A DNA stretch of 64,000 nt from Scalesia atractyloides. Lineage: Eukaryota > Streptophyta > Magnoliopsida > Asterales > Asteraceae. Under the pieces are notes generated by a model. That model was not told the origin of the DNA. It ran no database searches and saw only the letters and a program-made list of their open reading frames with translations. The position numbers and the translations under genes are program-made. Within the stretch, counting starts at the first letter, position 1. Each line of letters begins with the position of its first letter. Below, piece by piece: positions 33,304-45,635 of the stretch. Location of the stretch: assembly GCA_947069175.1 (NCBI GenBank), contig CAMTDV010000009.1, positions 7,943,163 through 8,007,162 on the forward strand, written 5' to 3'.

Positions 33304-34465
33304 TGTCACACCCCGACCCGCAGCGAAATAAGAGTCGGGGCATAATTGGGTTATCACCAAAGCTCATGATATTTACTAATATGTTTCATATTTATTAAAG
33401 TCAAAATTACATTCTCAATAATCCAAACATGTCCATACAAATATAAAGAAAAATAACCAACTAAACGATCCAAGCTCTAAACCAGTTTATTCTTCTAAGC
33501 CAATCCTATGTGTTTCTTGCAGCAGCTGGTTCACCTGTATCATGTGTAAAAATGGGGTTTTTGGGTCAACATAAGTTGGCGGTGAACCTTGTTAGTTAAA
33601 ACATTTATTATTGATTTCTTATTATTTTTATCAAGGAAAAATTGTGCAATAGTCATATGTGAGCAAATGTAAATAATCAAACAATAGCAATAACAATACA
33701 CAAACAATAACATACAATAACACATGAACTTGCATGAATATATAACATGAATGAAACTGTATATGTTGGCAACGTCACGTTCACGCTCATAATGTAACGG
33801 GGAACGGACGGCCTATGATAAATGTATGTACTGAAAATGATAAATGTCTGTGCGATCAAGGCTCAATCAAACGGAGCCGATCGTATGTTGGCAACGCCAG
33901 GTTCACGCTCATAATGTAATGGGGAACTGCTCAACGCTCATAATGTAATGGGGAACGGCAGCCTATGAAATTTCATGTACTGAAAATAATAAATTAAATC
34001 TAAACAATAACCACACAACAGTTGATACAAGCTGAATACACATTTGTTCATGACATGATGTATGCACAATGATTTAAATATAATAAATGGTAAGACACAT
34101 GATACACCCAAAAAACTGATTAAAAAGGGGAATTTGTAGAGATTCACTCACATTGGGTGCGTTCGGTTGGAGATGATGAGATGCGCACGAGTTTGAAGGA
34201 TTCAACAATGAGGATTAACTAACCTAAATAATAACGGAAGGTATAGTTAATGAGTGGATTTTATTAATAATTTTAATAGGATTTTTAGATATATTTTTGT
34301 GAGTTTAAGGTTATTTCCCATCTTTAAAAACATTATTTTTAAGTATTTTTAATTGATTTTTGAATTAAATTAAATAAATAAAAATATAAAAAAATGTTGA
34401 CTTTTGCGTTGACCGTTGACCATTGACTGTTTGACTGTTTGACCGGTTTTATTGTGTGAATGTAT

Positions 34466-34542
34466 GCGCCGGGTAGGATTCGAACCCGAGACCTCCCGTA
34501 CGCGTGCACGCAGCTCTACCAACTGAGCTACGTGTCTAACCC
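34466..34542 (-). other. tRNA-like module A4
   Basis: The minus strand has A-box TAGCTCAGTTGG (34530-34519) and B-box GGTTCGAATC (34486-34477). Acceptor ends do not pair, so it is not a functional tRNA gene. A T7 run on the minus strand lies at 34394-34388, about 72 nt downstream. Counterpart of 51627-51702. Confidence 0.85.
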
Positions 34543-34633
34543 GAAATAATTCTGTTTTTAATTATATTTATATACTAATTCAGTTTATTCAAAATTCATT
34601 TATTTTTTAAAAAGGATTTTAATTATCAAACCG

Positions 34634-34710
34634 GTGTCGTCAACAGGTCTCGAACCCGGGACCTGTGATTTAACGTTACACACAGTCCACCGCTGGACTG
34701 TGTGTCTAAC
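34634..34710 (-). other. tRNA-like module A3
   Basis: The minus strand has AGTCCAGCGGTGGACTGTG (D-arm/A-box-like) and CCCGGGTTCGAGACCTGT (B-box), with T5 at 34613-34609. Counterpart of 51461-51537. The T-arm region has grown into a longer hairpin (ACAGGTC pairs with GACCTGT). Confidence 0.8.
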
Positions 34711-34804
34711 TTGGTAAATATACAGATTTTTATTATACTTAACATCTAATTGCGAAAAGGATCCGGTTCAGTTAGAAAAAGAACATTTTAATTACAGAGA
34801 GTGT

Positions 34805-34883
34805 GTGTGTATCAAGGATCGAACTCGCGGCGTGTGATATATGTGTGCACACAGTCCACCGCTGGATTGTGTGTCTAACCCGA
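34805..34883 (-). other. tRNA-like module A2
   Basis: The minus strand has a D-arm-like CAATCCAGCGGTGGACTGTG and a weaker B-box GAGTTCGATCC (34826-34816), with T5 at 34780-34776. Counterpart of 51291-51372. Confidence 0.75.
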
Positions 34884-35711
34884 GATAATATCCAAATTAT
34901 AATAAACTTATAATCAATCTAACTTCGTCTTCTTCGTTACCGAATTACAGCCTACGATTACTCTATTGTTTCTTGTTTAATTTGATTGACAAACATTCAT
35001 AAGACTAAAATGAAATGGCAGAGACGGTGTTGGAAGTAAACATACCGGAGAAATGATTTATCTCAGGATTCCGGCAAGGCGTCGGCTCTGTTTTTATGAA
35101 CTTCGACTGAGCGAACAAATTAACAGTTTTGATTAGCTAATTGTGGAATTGAAGTACTAAACAAGAGTTATCAGAAGGTTTGAATGTCTATACCGTTTTA
35201 CAGCGGAAGATAAGAATTTTCAGAAGTTTTCCGGCGAGAGGGAATTATCTGATATCGACGTCTGAAATTGATTCCGATTGAAGGGTTTGAGTTAGCAATA
35301 GCTTAACAACTGATAGACAATGAAAGAATTGAGAGACTTACTGAATTGATGGAAAACACGGTTTTCCGGCGAAAGTCCGGCGAGTTCAAATAGCTTCTCC
35401 GGCGAACTGAAAGTATTGCGGAAATGAAATTGAAGGCTTGCAGAATGTGTTTGAGTCGCGAAAGGGGACAATGATTGAAGTAATTCAGGAATTGCAGACT
35501 TTTCAGTTATTAAAACCGATCCCACATGAAATCAAGTCCATTCAAAGCTAAATTGATTGGAGGTGTCGGTGTATCGGTTATACTCGGTAAACCGCGAACA
35601 ATCAAACGTCTTTGGACGTTTGGTGACCGATTTCGGTTACAGTTAGCGTAATCAGATTGATTTATGATAGACCATATAATTTAATTGTTTCCTAGAATTT
35701 ACAGAAAACAA

Positions 35712-35791
35712 CAAGTGGCGGAGTGGTTATATGTGTGTGTGATAAGTCTTTGAACTTAAACCCGGCTGACCCGGGTTCGAGTCCCGGCAGC
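35712..35791 (+). other. tRNA-like module A1, opposite strand
   Basis: Plus strand, opposite to the LTR: A-box-like AGTGGCGGAGTGGTTA (35714-35729) and a perfect T-arm CCGGG-TTCGAGT-CCCGG (35771-35787), then TTTTT at 35801. The length between boxes suits a class II (Leu/Ser-like) ancestor. Counterpart of 50506-50583. Confidence 0.85.
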
Positions 35792-35965
35792 CTAATTTTC
35801 TTTTTAATTATTTTATTTTTACTTTTTATCAAATATAACTTTTATATTCTAGTTTGTTTATTAATTATGCATCATTAAAAATTAAAATGGACATAAATAC
35901 GCAACGAAACATTTTCGATTACAAACGGAGCGGGTTTTGAAAACCCGTTTTTGACAAATGTTACA

Positions 35966-36946
35966 ACTTGCACCTTTGAACGGTCAACCTCTATCCCATG
36001 ACTCGACACTACATGCCCCAACACAATCCCTTCCTGAACCATAAAACGGCTCTTTCTTAACTCAAAACTAGATTTTTCTCAACACATCTTTTCAAAAACT
36101 TTAAGTTGGTCAAGGCATGCATCAAATGATGACCCAAAAATTGAGAAGTCATCCATGAAGATCTCTAATGACTCCCCCACCATGTTCAAGAATATATTCA
36201 TCATACACCTTTGAAAGGTGGCGGGGGCATTACATAGCCCAAACGACATTCGCCTAAATGCGAAGGTACCGTATGGGCAAGTAAACGTGGTCTTAGCTTG
36301 ATCCTTTAGATGGATAGCAATTTGATTATACCTCGAATACCCATTAAAACATATTACCCTCTAACTTCTCAACAATTTGGTCCATAAAAGGTAAAGGGAA
36401 ATGGTCCTTAGAAGTTGCGGAGTTCAACTTCCTATAATCAATGCAAATACGCCACCCAGTTGCCGTCCGAGTGGTGACCTCTTCACTTGCGTCATTAGTG
36501 ATGACTTAAATGCCCGCCTTTTTAGGAACAGTCTGCGTTGGGCTCACCCATTGGCTAATAGAAATGGGGTAAATAATACCCGCATCTAACCACTTCAAAA
36601 CATCATTCTTGACCACATCTCGCATATTCAGATTCAATCTCCGTTGTGCATCACGAGAAGGAGTAATACCGTCTTCGGTGATGTTTTTATGCATCGTCAC
36701 GGAGGGACTGATTCCCTTCATATCCAATATGGTCCACCCAATAGCTACTCTATTAGTGACCAAGAATTCCATCAACTTCCCTTCTTGCTCCTTGGTCAAG
36801 TTTGAAGCAATAATGACCGGGAACGTGTAGTCCTCACCCACATAAGCATACTTCAAATGCTTGAGCAATACCTTCAACTCAACAACTGGAGGCTCTATTA
36901 GTGACGAATTTAATTTTGTATCAATCTTTTTCGGAAGACTTTCCAC
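35966..36946 (-). pseudogene. Athila-type RT, N-terminal part
   Basis: The frame at 36946-36506 carries the linker and RT start (VAIGWTILDMKGISPSVTMH, then VKNDVLKWLDAGIIYPISIS). The next frames carry MSFGLCNAPATFQRCMMNIF and the catalytic FMDDFS box at 36159-36142. The domain is then split by solo LTR A. Frame breaks near 36500 and 36370 disable it. Confidence 0.88.
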
Positions 36947-36984
36947 TTGATGTGTTTAAGTGGGTCTTCCTTCCCTTACCGCCA

Positions 36985-37579
36985 TCACCCCATCTTTTTC
37001 ACTTCCTCATCCATGCTTCGATTTGTCTCCACATGCAACCTGTCAAACATGAAACATTCCTTTATTATGTTCTCCTCTTCGAGACCCATGTCGCATAGAG
37101 GTATACACTCGTCAATAACGTCCGCCATATAGCATTCATTGTTAACTAGAGGATCCGTTAATCCCGAAAAGACATTTAACCGCAACTGATGATTACCAAA
37201 AGTCATGTAAACTGTACCCGTTTTACAATTAATTTGGGCATTTGATTTTGCGAAAAAAGGTCGACCGAGAATATCTGTTGGTTGCTTGGTTCGATCCAAA
37301 GAGACGTAATCTAGTACTAGAAAATCCATCGGATAGTAAAAGTCCTCGACCTTAACAATTACATCCGTGACTATCCCACGGGGTAGTTCGGGAGTCAAGT
37401 CGGCTAACACCACGGTGGTGTTTGCCGCTTGAAATGGACCAAACTCGTATGGTCATATAGACTACCCGGAAAGATACTCACATTCTCCCCAAGATCCAAA
37501 AGTGCCCTTGTCATTTTAAATTCTCCAACTTTTATGGAGATGATAGGCGCCCCCGGATCTTGTAACTTAGGTGGAAGTG
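36985..37579 (-). pseudogene. Athila-type protease region
   Basis: The 37413-36985 frame contains ELPRGIVTDVIVKVEDFYYP and PTDILGRPFFAKSNAQINCK, the C-terminal half of Athila protease. Upstream on the minus strand, LQDPGAPIISIKVGEFKMTR lies at 37575-37500 and the expected active-site region has NLG-like text (ALLDLGENVSI), where the usual DLGA-type triad appears altered. It is split from its gag side by the solo LTR 37580-39212. Confidence 0.8.
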
Positions 37580-39212
37580 TGATATGCTAAAAATAGTTTA
37601 ATAAAATTAACTAAAATTAACCAAATTCTAGACTCTAAGTAATACTCTAGACTCGCTAAGACACAACTAAAACCGATCGATTCTAGTATAGCTAAGTAAG
37701 TCCGGATATCGAACCCACGAGACTCGATTTAACTATGTTAACGACTTTATCTAGACCTAGACCGACATGGACATACTAATTCTTTATTTGTTTGAGGGGG
37801 TTACTAAAATCCTAAAATTACAATTAAAATAAAAACTAATTAACTAGATTGACTAGGACACGAATTTGAACTACGGTTGAATTCAGTGGTTATAAACAAC
37901 TTCCTAGGCAGGAATCCTGTTTAACTTGGAATGGATCTCTACTAGGAACTAAAGTGTTATGGAACCGGGATCTTTGTGTGCTAAACCCTAAGAAATTCCT
38001 ACTAAGACCTCCCGACCGGTCTTTGGAAGAAACCTGTGAGACTCTACAGGTTGTTACAAACTCCGGTTGGTTAGACTTCCTTTTAGTCCTCTAACTTCTT
38101 TAAAAGTGTCTTAAATAAGATCGATTTCTCTCAAAACCTAATCCTAGCTATGTATCAAACCAAGACCTAATAATAACCTCGCGCCTCTCAGCGACAAGAT
38201 TAGCAGAATACCAAGTTCTAATTATCTTTTAGTTACTGTTTCTAGGTTATTGGCCAATTCACCCAAAGACTCGAACAATCAACACAAACCTATTCTATGA
38301 AAGACATTCATCAAGGCTCATGTGAAACAAGTAAATAATCATAAATCAAAACAAGATACGCATACGCACTAAGTTAAAGGTTCCAAAGTTCTTTACTTTT
38401 TAGGAAAAAACCATAAATAAAATAAAACTGAATAAAGATCCAAACTTTGTTAAACGATCATTCTAACCTAGGTAGTAAATAAGTTCTATCCAGAAAACAT
38501 AGTTCTAAACATCAAAGCACAAGAATAAAATAGAGAATTCATCATTCAAAGTTGAAGAAACAAGAAAATAATGAAAACTGGGAAAGTAGAACCCGCATAA
38601 ACGTCACTCCTACGTTCTAGCTTCAATTAGATGATTCTCATGCCTTGAACACCTTGAAAAACCGCAACTTTGCTGCTCAAAACACCTTCAAAGCTCCTAG
38701 ATCCTCAACTTCTTCAAGCTTGATGATTATTAATATATATATATATGTATATATATATGTATATATATATGTATATATATATATATATATTATATATATT
38801 GTTTCAGCAACAATTCCAACTCAAATACAACTCTGCAACGAATTTCCACCCTGTTGCGCTACACAACGGGTATCTGATGAAAGCTCCGCGTGATGCGGCG
38901 TGTGAAAACTTGAAATCAATATTCTAATGCTAAGCGTTGTGCGTAGGTGGTTCCTTTAGGGTGTCGCGTGACGTGATAGGGGCTTTTTCCTAGATTTCTT
39001 CGTTTTGCGTTCCCGTTCAACTTTGACTCGTCTTGACTCTCACCGTTAGCTCTTTTCCAACTGATTTTTTCCATTTTAAGCACTTTTTAGCAGCTGAGAC
39101 CTACATAATAACAAACTATCAAATAGAAGCTCTTCTACCTAAGAAAACGATCAAACGAAACGAAATATTTACAAACTATACACAAATAAAGGATGTGTTT
39201 TGCAATACATCA
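37580..39212 (-). mobile_element. solo LTR of a second Athila-like family
   Basis: A 1633-bp segment with TG...CA ends (TGATATGCTAAAAATAG...AATACATCA) interrupts one coding frame: the residues SGEL before it and PPKL after it are contiguous in Athila gag-protease. The flanks AAGTG (37575-37579) and AAGTT (39213-39217) match 4 of 5. Layout resembles the 42101-43391 LTR but the sequence differs, so it is another family. It holds a TA/ATGTATAT microsatellite at 38729-38802. Orientation is inferred from that resemblance. Confidence 0.75.
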
Positions 39213-41808
39213 AAGTTCACCCGAGAGAATCAAACTCACATTTTCAGTCAAATCAAGTTTCCTAGGAAACTCGTGAGTTCGTTTCTGAGTGCACAAGTCC
39301 TTCAAGTACTTAGCATACGAAGGCACTTGGTTGATAGCATCCAAAAGTGGTACATTTATTTTTACTTGTTTAAAAATTTCCCACATCTCTTCTTGATGGG
39401 GCCCACGTTTGTTTACCACTTTCTTGGATAGTCCCAACAAAGCTTTGGGATAAGGGCCGGTATTAACCTCCACACCCTTTTCCTTAGCCTTTGGGACGGG
39501 GAGGGTCACAACGGGGGTCTTTTTATCATTTTAGAAACATTTTCATTTTGACGTGTGTGACCGTCAACAAAATCATCCTCACTAAGATCTTCCACCACCC
39601 CTTCAATAAACTAGGATGGGGTGACTTAACACCCGTATCAATGACTCGGCCAATACGTAAAAAAATTTTGTTAATTGGTACCTCACATGTGTTCTTCGAG
39701 TTGGAGCCTTGATGTTTGGGTTTACTGTGGTATACTTGGAAGTCTTCCTCCACTTCCTCGCATCTGTGCCACCTCTTCCGCAAGTTGCCAAACTTTCTTC
39801 GACAAGCCCTCGTGCGACTTGTCCCGCACTTCATTCTCCTTCCTCGTTTTTCTCATCATGTTAAACATGGCATCCATCTTTAGACTCAAATCATCACCAG
39901 TACCTTGGTTATTTGCCGACCCGCTACTATTACCCCCCTTGGTTGTTGTAACCCCTTTGATAGTTGCTATCCCGGTTTTGATACCCTTTTTTACCACCCC
40001 CTTGGTTGTAGTTGCGTTGGTAACCCCCTTGGTTACCACCTTGGCGAGGTTGGTATGATGAGCCACCTTGATTTCCCGGTTGGAAATTCGGGTTCATTTG
40101 ATTTGAGGCATTACCATACCTAAGATTAGGATGGTTCCTCAAACTCAGGTGGTAAGTGTTTGAATTTATATCATATTGTTTTCTCTCCCCATACACATGA
40201 CTCACCTCTTCGGTCTCTTGTGCCATATTGACTTGACACTCCTCGGTCCGATGACCGATGTCCCCACAATCTTCACAAATCGCTAATTGAACCGCATTCA
40301 CATTCGTTTTCTTCATCCGAGCCACTCTCGCTGTAATGTAGCGATTCGATCCCTAGCACTCGAATCAAGGTCGGGAAGTGATCAGGAGACAGAATGTTTT
40401 TTGGCTCGATCCGCCATACCAACCGCCCTGGAGTTTTTGCTCATTCTTTCAATAAACTCCCAATCGTCTTCCTCATGATTATTTAATAAAGTGTCGTTAC
40501 TTGTCGATTGCTAGTGCTTGTGATCTTCGGTGTCTAGCCCTCTTATAAAACACTTCAACAACTCCCACCTTGGAATCTGATGATGAGGACATTTTGAACC
40601 AACTCTATGAACCGAGCGAGTGCCTCATGTAACAACTCACCTGAAAACTGTCGAAACGACCGAATCTCATCTCTCGCATCGCCGATCTTCGCGATCGAAT
40701 AGTACTAATGCAGAAACACTTGTTGCATCTCCGCCCAAGTGTGAATACTATTAGTCGGTAACGTGAGGAACCACTGTTTAGCTTTATCCTTCACTGAAAA
40801 CTGGAAACGCCTAAGCTGCACCTCTTCGATCTCGAAATTATGGCCCTCGATCGTGCCACATATAGCGAGAATTCCACCAAATGAGTGTATGGCTCGTCGT
40901 TTGTCCTACCATTGAAGTGCGGTAGGATGTTGAAGTGGTTGGGTTTACACTCAAGCGATCTCATCCCTCGAGGTGTAGGCACAATGGGTGAGTCATTTTT
41001 GGTGACCATCGGTCTAAATCGCCCATTAACACCTCACGGGTGTTGTTGTTACGGTTGACGACGTGGACCATTGACCTCTTGGTTCCCCGGTCTTTGGGTA
41101 CCTCGTCGATCACCACCCCTATCACCCCTTGATTACCTCCATCCACGAATTGTGGAATCCGGTTACGGTTGATATTTTGATTATTGTTGTAATTTCCATC
41201 ATTCTGGTTCCTTTGGTTGTATCGTGGTTGACGGTCGTTCCCGTAGCCATCATTTCGACCTTAGTCGAACCCATAACCTTCATCATTCCCCACAAAGTTG
41301 GCATTTTAATAACCACCATCGTCGTACTCAAAACCCCGAGCATGATAAAAGTTCCCCTCATTATTTTTCCCGCATGCTTCATCTTCAACCCGATCATTAT
41401 AATTCCCGCTGTCGTCCGAGTATTCCGAGTGAATACTCACATGTTTTGGTGATTCGTAACCGGAAACGCTATACGGTGCATCACTGGGAATATTATTCCT
41501 CAAATCATCAAGATTAAGGAATTGATCTTCATTCGCGGGATTTCCTCGATTCGGGTTAACTCCACGGTTGGCGTTAACATTTCGGTTGTTGAGGTTGGGT
41601 GGTAATGGGTTTTGTCGGTTTTGGTTTTGAGGTGGAGGTGTGGGTGTACGTTTATTGTTGTTTTGGTTTCGTCCACGGTTTGGAAAGGTGGTGTGGGTGG
41701 TCTCGAATTGTTACCACCCTCCGGTTGGTCATTTTGGTTATTGGGTTGCGTTTGGCGAAGGTTTCCTTGGTATTGGAATTGGTGTTGGTTGGAGTTTTGG
41801 TTATCCAT
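39213..41808 (-). pseudogene. Athila-type Gag
   Basis: The Met at 41808 starts an Asn/Gln-rich N-terminus. The gag core around 41009-40560 has HFNILPHFNGRTNDEPYTHL and, in shifted frames, the KAKQWFLTLP and FRQFSGELLHEALARF signatures. A CCHC knuckle CEDCGDIGHRTEEC lies in 40325-39930, followed by a Gly/Asn/Gln-rich tail (40220-39930). A helical segment (40066-39722) and the end with KINVPLLDAINQVPSYAKYL (39509-39210) follow. Many frameshifts. It forms the virus-like particle in this family. Confidence 0.87.
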
Positions 41809-42077
41809 TGAAATGGGTCCAAAGGATGGTGTAGTTGGTAACTTGGTATTGGGTGGATTAGAATCGATTGGCTAGGTTTCTTCGCACTAACCGCTCAACT
41901 TCCGGTTCGAACACTAACGGAGAGGTCCTACTGGAATTCCTCGTATGCATGCACTACTTGTAACCTGAACAAGTAACACACCCGCGTAACAAAGAAAGCG
42001 AATATAGTAAAGTAAACCAAAGCACTTAAACAGATAGTCATGAAATCAATTAATATCCAAACTCAAAGCGCACAAAC

Positions 42078-42095
42078 TCCCCAGCAACGGCGCCA
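42078..42095 (-). other. primer-binding site, tRNA-Asp type
   Basis: The minus strand reads TGGCGCCGTTGCTGGGGA, the classic Athila-type PBS, five bases inside the LTR. Confidence 0.9.
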
Positions 42096-42100
42096 AAATT

Positions 42101-43391
42101 TGATCGGACTGTTACGCTCTGGTCAAAGATAATACTTATAGTCCAAAATTACCCTTAATAATGCATTAGTGGTAGTAAGGTGTCGAACCACGAAGAGTTT
42201 GTGGTTTGCGATCGGATGTGATTGATTTTAAATAATATTATCACTATTATGAAGCTTGTTAAGAAGTTGATTAATTTTGTTTGTTTGAAAAGGATGTCGG
42301 AATGAACCGACAAGTTTGATTTTATTGCTAAACAAATTGCAAGAAAACTTGGTTAATTGATTAAAACAATGATTTGGGAACAAGGTTCACACCCTGTTCG
42401 ATAATCGCAAGACCTAGGGATTCTACACAGTCTAATTTGATTTAGTTGAATTAATCGATTAACGGATTTAGTGTCATGTGGCTTAGGTACCAAAGGCTAT
42501 TAACGTTACAAAGAACGGGCCGCGATGCACTTCGTTACCAAGAACAAGTAAATCCTAACTTAAGATAAGGCATAATTGCACATCACCATTTTGTAAAGTC
42601 AAATTTTATATTCACTCGATAATTTACGAATTTGAAACAAATGCAAGACAATAATCAAAAGTTTCAAATACTTCAAACACAACTTGTCACGAAATCAACT
42701 AAACATACTTGTTTAAACCCTAGAAATCTTACAAAAATCTACACCGAGGTGAAACCCTCGAGAATTAGCCGCTCATGGCGAACGGAGCGTGATCACCGGA
42801 TGATTGAAGCTTGAAGTTAGACATCTTGAAACCTTGATGGTGAGAATGATGATGCATAGGGTTTGTGGTGGTTTATGGAGATGGATGAATGATGATGATG
42901 ATGATGATGATGATGGTGGATTAGGGTTTGGATCGAAGGTTTATGATGGTGGATGATTAATGATGATTGGAAGTGATTGATGATGATAGGAATGAAGGTT
43001 GTTGGCTCCAAGGTGTGTTTCAAACTCCAAAAACTCGTAACTCCCCAAGAAAAGGTCAAAAAACAATCATATATCCCGTCCCCCAACAACCAACAACAAA
43101 AATTAGCGTTTCGGTGCAGAAGAAGTCGTCGCCGACGGCCCAGGAGGGTGTCGGTGACGGTGCCTGGTTCACCCTTTTCCTCTGACGCTTTATTTAACTT
43201 TCTACAGTCATGTTTACCCGATGGAACATCATATGGGCATCACCGACGGCCCAGGAGGGTGACGGTGACGGTACCTGAGTTTTCCATTTTCTGTTTTTCC
43301 AATTTCTTGCTCCTAGTTGACCCGTTTTCCGTCCCGGTGCTTCGTAAGGCTCCGAATATCTCCTTAAACTCCATTATACCTGCAAAACACA
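42101..43391 (-). repeat. 5' LTR of the Athila-type element
   Basis: It starts (plus strand) TGATCGGACTG next to the PBS and ends near CAAAACACA; the outer edge is uncertain by a few bases. It contains an ATG/GAT microsatellite (about 42885-42921), GC palindromes centred at 43132, 43154, 43243 and 43265, and a minus-strand TATA-like GGGATATATG (43078-43069) about 55 bp downstream of the first palindrome. Confidence 0.75.
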
Positions 43392-43712
43392 GTTCCAATT
43401 TAAAGTAGTCTATTCGGAACTAAAAGCTATGTAAATACACAAGCTCAAACGTATGAGAACACCGGGGTTCGACCACACATTAGACATGAAGGAAAAGAAT
43501 GTACGACGCATGAAGGTGAGTTCGAATATACGTATAAGGTACAAGATTCGTCTTGTCAAAGGTGTCGTACTAGCTTGCTGAGCGGCTATAGCCTCACCCA
43601 CTCTTGTGTTAATGAGATCTGTCAACTCCGCCTGAGTCATAACAATGTTACCACGTCCACCGCCGCGTCCACCACATCCACTTATGATTCTACATCCACA
43701 AGATACCAACAC
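43392..43712 (-). pseudogene. Gag start of the older Tekay element
   Basis: The minus-strand frame from 43712 contains RGGGRGNIVMTQAELTDLIN and TRVGEAIAAQQAS, the standard N-terminus of Tekay gag. Homology fades at about 43560, and the Athila LTR follows at 43391. The rest of this element's interior is not found to the left. Confidence 0.7.
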
Positions 43713-44278
43713 GAGAAAAATATGTAGCGCATATTATTTTCATATTCAGTACAAATAGACAAGGAAAGTGGATAGAGTAAAGATCAAGATTGAGTAGGAG
43801 TCCATCATCGCTATGGCTCCTATGGATAGTTGAATCCCCCATTTATGTCGGATAATGGGTAAGAATCCTTTACACACGTTTGGTCTCACTGGGACTCACA
43901 TGCACCCCCAATTATTATTAGTGTGCACCCGTAATGATAATTCGATTTGCATGTTTACCTTAATTCCTCCTAACTTGTGTCAAAGATCCCCAAATTCGAA
44001 TGTCAAAAGTGGGTGTTGTCAAAGCGATAGGGATCACAAAAGGTCTATAAGTAATGTCATACTAACGATTCGTCATAGTGTAAATAAATAACACCTGTAA
44101 TCATGCTATAGTGTCACGTGTATAACTATATGCAATGCGATGCATATGTGTATAGTGTATATGATAATAAAAGACGAACCTTGCAATCTGGAGCGTAGTA
44201 TCATGGTTGCTTTCGGAACTGATACGGTTATAGTCTGGTTTTACAAAAACTTTTTAAAACCTGGTTCACTATAACCAA
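43713..44278 (-). other. leader of the older Tekay element
   Basis: Non-coding sequence between PBS and gag start. Open frames here are short and not conserved-looking. Confidence 0.6.
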
Positions 44279-44292
44279 TGGCTCTGATACCA
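44279..44292 (-). other. primer-binding site of the older Tekay element
   Basis: The minus strand reads TGGTATCAGAGCCA (tRNA-iMet complement), three bases inside an LTR end that reads GGGGGGTGTGATA where GTGTGACA is usual. Confidence 0.92.
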
Positions 44293-45557
44293 AACTATCA
44301 CACCCCCCAAATTACCACCTGCGGGGTTTTACCGCGGGGCGTGTGACGTACCAGGATTTAGCCACCAATCATGTCGAACTAATAGTAAATAATATAAAAC
44401 ACAATCATCATGAACATGAATAGTGTATTTCAAATCAAACGTTTCAAACAAAATATATGTTCAACGGAAGCAAATGTAACTATTTCAAACAACTAAAACC
44501 AAAATGTTTTAAAATGCAAAGTATCAAATGTATGCATCAAGTAGCTCGCCCCATGACACTCTCAGCTCCTCATACTGGAGGTTCCAATGCTTGATATTCC
44601 TAACAATCTGCAAGCATGTGGAAAAAGCGTATCAACATAAAGTTGGCGAGTTCACAGTTTTGTTCAACGTAAATCATGTAAGTGTTTAGTTTAAATGCAT
44701 ATCAAGAATAATAAACTCGATACCGATATGATTGTTATGTTTGTTGTGACCTCATCAATGTCTATCAACATTGATCATAAGTGTTTAAGGTCCTTAGTTC
44801 GCACCCGGCTCCCAGCACGGTGTGGTGTTTGTTAAACCTAATAGCGTTATCAACTAATATCCCGTTGCCTCCCAGGCAACTAGCTCTGTAGTAAGTAGGG
44901 ACTTTCGTGATACAGTTTGAGTTTATTAACCAACATCAAATTTAACTACAACATTTACTAAAAAGTATTCCTCCTATGAATATAGGTTTGTCCCCTAGGA
45001 CGCATGCTTGTGAAAGAGTAGTAAACTCATCTTAGTTTGCTCGGTAAGTATTAACGTGCCACTACACGTTAATTAAATGTTAGGTCCATTACACGCTGCC
45101 TAATGTACAATAAGTGTAAGTATGTATACGAGTAGGGTTTGTAAATCCCTAATTGTCCAAACATGTAAGTGTTTAGTTTAAAAGCATGTCAAGAATAATA
45201 AACTCGATACCGATATGACTGTTATGTTTGTCGTGCCTTCATCTATAACGCTTCGCATTTTTGTACCTTCCTTATTCAGAAAGTGTAGTCGTATTTCTAT
45301 TTATTGAAACTTATATATATGTCATTTTTGTATTTCATTTTCAACTTTGTAATCCGAGACTTTCATCATAATGAAATTCATACTTTATACATACTTGTTA
45401 TACATGCAATAAATCATTTAAATACGTGTTTTCATGCGAATCAATGCTTATTATACATGCAATAATCATACATTACACCTTTATACTTGAAATACTTAAA
45501 AACCAGCTATAATACGTAAAAAACGGCCCAAACAAACATCCTCGTGTGAAATGAACT

Positions 45558-45635
45558 CCCTTCGCACGAAGTGAGCCCACTTCACACAAAGTGAACATCC
45601 ACTTCGCAGGAAGTGAACCCACTTCACACGAAGAG
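45558..45635. repeat. palindrome cluster 1, upstream of LTR TATA
   Basis: Four copies of CACTTCGCACGAAGTG-like 16-mers start at 45558, 45578, 45600 and 45620 (steps 20, 22, 20). Confidence 0.92.

Larger units (their letters stand above)
33304..35965 (-). mobile_element. solo LTR A of the tRNA-module gypsy family
   Basis: A 2662-bp minus-strand LTR (start TGTAACATTTGTC at 35965, end GGGTCGGGGTGTGACA at 33304) with perfect 5-bp duplication ACTTG (33299-33303 and 35966-35970) inside the Athila RT. No interior or second LTR, so it is a solo LTR. It aligns with 50320-52818 at both ends and through the tRNA-like modules. TG/CA ends, the TGTAACAT start and GGGGTGTGACA end are Tekay-like. Confidence 0.93.
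31261..43391 (-). mobile_element. Athila-type Ty3/gypsy element, interrupted
   Basis: Minus-strand gypsy with 5' LTR 42101-43391, tRNA-Asp PBS 42078-42095, gag from 41808, protease, RT, RNase H and integrase ending at about 31535. The RT box FMDDFS, RNase H text KPRLSRWVLLLQEFDLEMRD and gag/protease text PTDILGRPFFAKSNAQIN are Athila-like. It is broken by frameshifts and by two insertions: 33304-35965 in RT and 37580-39212 before protease. The left boundary is uncertain. Its 5' LTR abuts the Tekay gag fragment at 43392. Confidence 0.85.

Noticed and set aside
34466..35791. Functional tRNA genes
   Set aside because: A- and B-boxes and T-arms are good, but acceptor stems do not pair and anticodon arms are irregular, so they are called tRNA-like modules only.
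38645..38927. Frames with Tyr/Ile-rich repeats
   Set aside because: They are translations of the TA/ATGTATAT microsatellite in a solo LTR.
41129..41875. Plus-strand frames opposite the Athila gag
   Set aside because: They are antisense to a recognisable gag region with low-complexity Asn/Gln codons.
42817..43089. Minus-strand frame with a His run
   Set aside because: The His run is the ATG/GAT microsatellite of the Athila LTR read in one frame.
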